A stretch of 64,000 nucleotides of DNA from positions 409,038 through 473,037 of the forward strand of contig JASJFT010000009.1 in NCBI GenBank assembly GCA_030770425.1. Direction: 5' to 3'. The DNA is from Darksidea phi (Eukaryota; Ascomycota; Dothideomycetes; Pleosporales; Lentitheciaceae). Both the position numbers and the translations under genes were made by a program. The notes beneath the pieces were generated by a model. The model saw nothing but the letters and a program-made list of their open reading frames with translations, did no database searches and was not told the DNA's origin. This document shows, piece by piece, positions 59,015-64,000 of the stretch (positions are counted from its first letter, which is position 1; every line of letters starts with the position of its first letter).

Positions 59015-60047
59015 CTTGCTCAATCTTCTATAACCTTTCTAAACGAGTCTCCTGCACTATTGGCGCGAATGCTGCTGATCACGAAGCTGTCGACCAAGAT
59101 CTACACACGATACTACGGAAGCTGTCGATCGATCAGTGAACGGGGTTAGCAGGAGCAGAGGAGAGCGAAGAAGGCAGCCGCCGTCAGCGGGCTTTGAAAC
59201 CGCAGTCATAGTGCCTGGCGCAGTGGGCAAGGCCACCCGTGTGGAGTTGGAGGCGGTTGATGATGCATGCGGCAACACGGAAGCTGTGGCTGGTTCCGTT
59301 CCTGGTGAGACTCTTGGCGCAGGCGACGCGGTGTGCGTCACCACTTCCCGAGAAGATGCCACTATTCATGGCTTTCATCTTCAACATCTTGATTTGCAAT
59401 AGTATATTTGGCATTTCCACATCTGCAACTGTACAGCCATTCTCAATGATGGAGCCTCCGAGCAAGTAGTTGCACAGTGCACAACAGGCACTCGCACAGC
59501 CACACGGAGCCGCTCCTAGGGTGCCTGACGATCAATTTCGCATCGACCGACCCTGTCCACTCCCTCGTTTAGGGTCAAAAAATAGGCATATTAACCACGC
59601 CACGATCTCTTGTCAAGAAATTCTTACGACGTCCGGTGCTTGATTTGAATGTGAAAGGACAGCGAACTGCAGGGGATGTGGGCGTTGACATAGCTCATTT
59701 CCTCTGCAACCTCCGTGCTGACATACTAGCGTCTGGCTGCTACATGGGCAAAGCGTTCTATTCTGGGAGACTACAGAAACCACTGGTAGGGAAGAAAAAG
59801 TAGAGATGACAATTTTAGGTGGGAGCATCCCTCTATAATACAAATACCTCATCTTCGGCGCATCTCTCCTCATGCTGACCGTTAATCACGCTCGCGGCTC
59901 CTCAATTGCCGTATTTATTTCTCTTCTTCATTTCCTACATTGAATGATCCCCCATCCAAGCCTCCCTCTCCTCCCTAAACCTTTGATGCTGAATCATCTC
60001 CCATAGCAATAGAGAAAATGAAAGGAAATGAAATGAAAGGAAAGTTA
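59015..60047. other. intergenic
   Basis: 1 kb between the membrane protein gene and the helicase relic. No gene was recognised; A/G-rich direct repeats of gaaatgaaaggaaa occur near 60015-60045. Confidence 0.5.
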
Positions 60048-61806
60048 TCATCGTCCATAATATGAAACCTGACGTACAACAGAGTCTCTCACCAGGAAGT
60101 CTCGGGGGATCGGATCAACCTGGTGTGTGAATAGCCCAAGGGACTTGAACAGGGTGTCGAAAGGATGGTTTTTCAGATGACCTGGACCTCGCACAATTTG
60201 TCTGCCAGATTCCCACATCTTGGTCGTGAGTACATTGAGAGGGTGTGCCATATGGAACTTCTCACTGGTGAAGGCCATGGCGTCCCCGAAAATCACCATG
60301 CTGTCTTGTGCACGAGTGAAGTGCACGATAGTGCGAGGCTTCTCTACGATGTGTCCAGGATGGCCGGTTGTGTCCACGAGCAGATCTTGGGACTGATTGC
60401 CCATGAAGCTGTCTCCAGTACTAGAGCGTACGTCCTTGAGATATTGAGCTACTGGGTCGGACGCACCGAAGTGATGGATGAGGAAACGACACATGTGATC
60501 CAACAAGGCATTCTGTGCCACATATGGAGTGATGTAAGTCGTCTGGTCGCCGCGTCCGCGATGGCGAAGCCGCTCTACCAAATCGAGCATCAGCAGAATA
60601 GCCGTGTCATGTTGTACACTGAGCCGTTCTGGTCCTTACGAACGCCATCGTTGTCGATGTGAACGAAGAGGCACGCCTTCTTCTTGCCATAGATGGCGAG
60701 ATTGACTTTCTTCGCTAGACGCTCAGCGGCAGGAGCCTGCGAACCTTCAATTGCCGTGATGGTTTCCATTCCATTCACCCAGCGGCAGATATCCAACGTC
60801 TCAAAATTGCGGAAGCGACGTGTCTCTGTGAGCTCATGAAAGGCGAAACCGTTTTGTAGGTGACGAAGCATGGGAGAAGTCTTGAGTTGCGGCTGGAAGT
60901 TGTTTTCTGACGCGTCGCCGAAGACCATTGGCGGTAGTTGCCTCCAGTCGCCAATCGTCAGTAGGAATTGCAACATCCAATAGGCTGAAAGAAGGACCCA
61001 AGTCTGCGCTTCGTTCATGCGAGAGATCTCTTCAACGATGGCTGCATGCGGATGCACGAATATCTGAGAACTTGATACGATATTCGTTGAATTCATCGGC
61101 GGTGAACTTCGCTTGCAGCTCTGGAGACATGTCCTTCAGACCTGCGAGTTGAAGTGAATAGTGTGCAGCTGACTCGTCAATGAGGACAAACCGCTTATCG
61201 CGAATGCCTCGATGCTTTCCACCCTGAAAGGCGTGCTGGTAGATTTGTCGAAGCATGCGCGATAGTTCACCCTTGAACTCGGTGTTGTCGCACAGGTACG
61301 GTGAGATAGTAGGTCCAAGAAGGAAATCCGGGTCTGCAATCTTGCCGACGGCACCTTGCTCAACCTGGCGATAGTGTAAGCGCATACCAAAAGGAGGGGG
61401 CAGCTTGTTGTCCTTACAGAAGGATTGGGGATGCAACGTAGTTGTGGAGGGATAGAGATTTGCAGTATGCGTGCTATCGTAGGCAAGGGGGTAGGCGGGG
61501 TAAGTGTGTAAGAGTTTGAAAGTCGAAGCTAGAGGTGAGGCTCCCAATTTGTAGGTGAAGGCGTCGTGCGCACGGACGGCCTTGGCAGAGGTTATGAGTG
61601 AAGGAGGAAGCGCGTCTCCTTCACCATGAGTTCGACTTTGCCGCTCTTTTCAGGCAGCAATTGGAGAGAATATTGTTGATGACGTAGAGACGTTCCTTGT
61701 GGTTCTGCGCGAAAGCAAAAGGTTCCGTTGTCAAATGTCTCCAGTAGGTATGCCAAAAGGTAGGAAGTAGTTCCGATGACAGGTTCCCCGAGCAGTCATT
61801 TCGCAT
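60048..61806 (-). pseudogene. decayed SF1 helicase-like gene (UPF1/NAM7, AAA_12 type)
   Basis: On the minus strand a helicase-like protein is readable only by changing frame. From 61806: YWRHLTTEPFAFAQNH, then after a shift near 61640 a piece with AKAVRAHDAFTYKLGAS, RQIYQHAFQGGKHRGIRDKR, then near 61040-61060 a shift to AAIVEEISRMNEAQTW (motif II), IGDWRQLPPMVFGDA (motif III-like) and FHELTETRRFRN. A further one-base shift near 60600 leads to LMLDLVERLRH, TTYITPYVAQNA (IV) and VHFTRAQDSMVIFGDA (VI). No start codon opens the N-terminal pieces. Motif II reads EE rather than DE. Helicases of this sort are scattered and often decayed in fungi. Whether the upstream piece to 62076 belongs is open. 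Confidence 0.75.
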
Positions 61807-64000
61807 ATTTGACTTCTCTTCGAGGATTCGACCTTATCGGTGTGCGCAACCTGTCTCTGACCACCTTCTTGTAGGTAGGAACTTGTTCCTTTTGGCCTGG
61901 GCGCTCCAGCCGCCCTTGCGAAGGTGTTGAGGCGAGTGACCAAACCGCAAAGGTCCCCATACTGAGTAGGGCGATGACAAATGCATTGATCGAGAGAGCA
62001 TCTCAGCCGTTAGCAACTTCCTCTGAAAGATAGGCCGACGCCAAAGCTCGTTACCTGGATTGTTATCGGGGTACAAAGTCAGTAAAGGTGATCCAGAAGG
62101 GTGTCAATACCTATTGTCCCGTACCAGAAGCGTCACTATCATGTTTAGCACTCTGACCTTGTCGATGAGATCTCTCTTTCCAACTTCTCCATCTCTTTCT
62201 TTCACGTGCAGGTACGCAAGTTCATTTCATGATCGACCGCTAATCTGGATACGGCTAGGGCTCCCGTCCCATCTTGTCTCGAACTCACCACCAATCACCG
62301 CCGAGTGCTGGCATGTCTCAGGCGTAGCACTGAAGCTACTTTTGACGCCTGGACTCGAATATTTGCCCATGTCAACTGGACGACCCCGCTGCCCCCAGTG
62401 GCCCCAAGGCAATCGGAGCGCGAAAAGAGATGACGAAAAATGTGTCGCACAAGTCCAATCCAAGCTGCAATCGTATGCAATCTCCAACATATTCCGCGTC
62501 TCTGTTCAGCTGGTACTCCACCCAACGCCCAGCACGGGAAACGAGCAAACGAGTCCACAAAAACACCGTCAATCAAGCCCACCCACCTCCGTTCGCGCGC
62601 GCTTCCAGCTCTCTTTCCAGGAAGCAAGGGGCCAGATTGAGTATATCCGTAGCTTGTGCAGCTGAATAAATAACGTGCACTGGGACGCCTGCGGGGATAA
62701 AAATACACATTTTCCATGAGCAGTTAGGCTTCTTCCTCAAAGGGACATGTTGATGTCACTTTTGATGAACGCCGAATACGGCAAAGCCCATCAGCCCCCG
62801 ACGGCAAAGGGTAACCTACCCGATGTGGAGAAATCTATTTCAGCAAGTATCCACCTAATAATATTATGCGCTCTCGTAGAATGTACACGTTGAGAGTGTC
62901 TTTTCGGCGGATGGGTCGCGTAGTGGCGATTCTTGGACATTAAAGGAATATTGAAGCGGCTTGCGACGCGAACAATTATTCCGATACCGTACGTGCCGTA
63001 TCATGTATCCCGCGATAATTGTCTGTTTTGTAGCACTCCAAGCAGGACAGCGATGGCGTCTTCACCGACCAACCTCGGCTTTCCTCAAAAGCTGGAGCGT
63101 CAAACTTATCGACCAAGCCGACGTGCCCACCTTTCAGACCATGAGCTCTCCTCCAACACCAGCTCATCCCAGCAGCTTCAACCCCCACTGTAGGCATTGC
63201 CGATATGAAACGTGCACTGCGGCAAGGAGCAAGAGGACCTTCAATGCATAACCCAGCGAAGGCGACCGGAAGGAAAAGGGAATTCGGAGAATAGAGGAGA
63301 GGTGGAAGCATTCCACGGTGCCTCCGAAAACTTCTTGCTGTTTAGGTGGCGAGTTAGATAGACCGGGGAGAGCTGACGGAAGTGCTGAGGAAACATTTGC
63401 GAGTCGGAGCTTACTTGCAACGAACGCCTTTTAACGACCTTCATTAGTATGGCGATAGATTTCTAGAGATAGCTGTTTGCGAGCTGTATCCACTCCTAGT
63501 AGCGCTTCATTTTCCAAAGCACAATCGTCCAACGCGCCTACCAATCGAACAACCCCATCAATGTGGAAATACCACAAGGTACTTACAACAGCGAAGTATT
63601 GGGATGCTCGACAATTTGCAACACAAATTGTAGCGCATCGTTAGTATGCCGGAATAACCCGGTCAAGGCGGAGACAGGAATAGGCAGGACCGTGGTCGTG
63701 TGATAGAGGCGAAATCATTGCATGAACTGCTAGAAACGTGTGGTCCGGCTAAGTAAGTGGGACCACTGCGATCGATCGAAGTGAGCACGACAGTGGAGAC
63801 GGCCGCTGGGGAATGGTAGTGATGCACATAAGATATGGAAAGTGGAAAGTTGGAGTGATTGAAGAGGAAACGCCATTATTCGGGGTATTTCTTATCCATA
63901 TAACCAAAGTCAAATCCACAGAACCCAACCGTAATCGCTTACCGAATCAGTCTCAAAACGCGCTGCAAGTCAAAAAAGAGCCGACCCAAAAGCCATATCA
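61807..64000. other. intergenic, right end of window
   Basis: 2.2 kb without a gene I can support. The first 270 bp may be the decayed upstream end of the helicase. Frames up to 201 codons (62060-62665, plus) lack domains and overlap equal-length frames on the other strand. Confidence 0.45.

Noticed and set aside
59110..59470. Plus-strand frame downstream of the membrane protein gene
   Set aside because: Short, no domain, and matched by open minus-strand frames of the same length.
62060..62665. 201-codon plus-strand frame near the right end
   Set aside because: No domain, no convincing start context, and overlapping long frames on the minus strand.

Overview
This window reads as nuclear DNA of a filamentous ascomycete (Pezizomycotina; Dothideomycetes is a guess from overall gene flavour). 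The evidence is dense protein genes on both strands, mostly 45-60 bp GT-AG introns with CTRAY-like branch points, fungal-type core genes (PBS2, MTW1, DBP6, GPI3, SEC65), a secreted aspartic protease and a fungal NACHT-ankyrin receptor. No operons, phage, CRISPR arrays or intact transposons were seen. Gene models were built by reading splice sites and checking frame across every junction; the exon sums of all intact models are divisible by three.

Layout. 1-11 kb: the 3' part of adenosine kinase, the HOG-pathway MAPKK PBS2 (minus), a PIN/auxin-efflux-like carrier (plus, divergent from PBS2) and a long choline kinase. 11.6-16.2 kb: a PNP-NACHT-ankyrin NLR-type receptor whose ankyrin tail is a near-identical 102-bp tandem array broken by 97 Ns. 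17.6-22.1 kb: kinetochore MTW1/Mis12 and the LAMMER kinase KNS1 (both minus). 24.4-28.7 kb: a class III aminotransferase with a GC-AG intron, divergent from the SRP subunit SEC65. 31-40 kb: a secreted aspartic protease, DBP6 and GPI3 sharing a 231-bp divergent promoter, and a secreted DUF3455 protein. 41.8-50.8 kb: an accessory, metabolic-looking stretch with an Ldh_2-type dehydrogenase, an MFS transporter, a decayed Gfo/Idh/MocA oxidoreductase, a cytochrome P450 and two doubtful gene relics on either side. 52.6-59 kb: an unrecognised 525-aa protein, a ubiquitin C-terminal hydrolase, a small cupin, an intron-containing tRNA-Asp and a small tail-anchored-looking membrane protein. 60-61.8 kb: a frameshifted UPF1/NAM7-like helicase relic. 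The last 2.2 kb shows no gene.

How it fits together: most genes are unrelated housekeeping functions (nucleoside salvage, osmostress signalling, phospholipid synthesis, chromosome segregation, ribosome biogenesis, GPI anchors, protein targeting). The two regions that look fast-evolving are the NLR and the 42-51 kb stretch. No clearly unprecedented system is visible; the NLR with its homogenised repeat array is the strongest candidate for follow-up.
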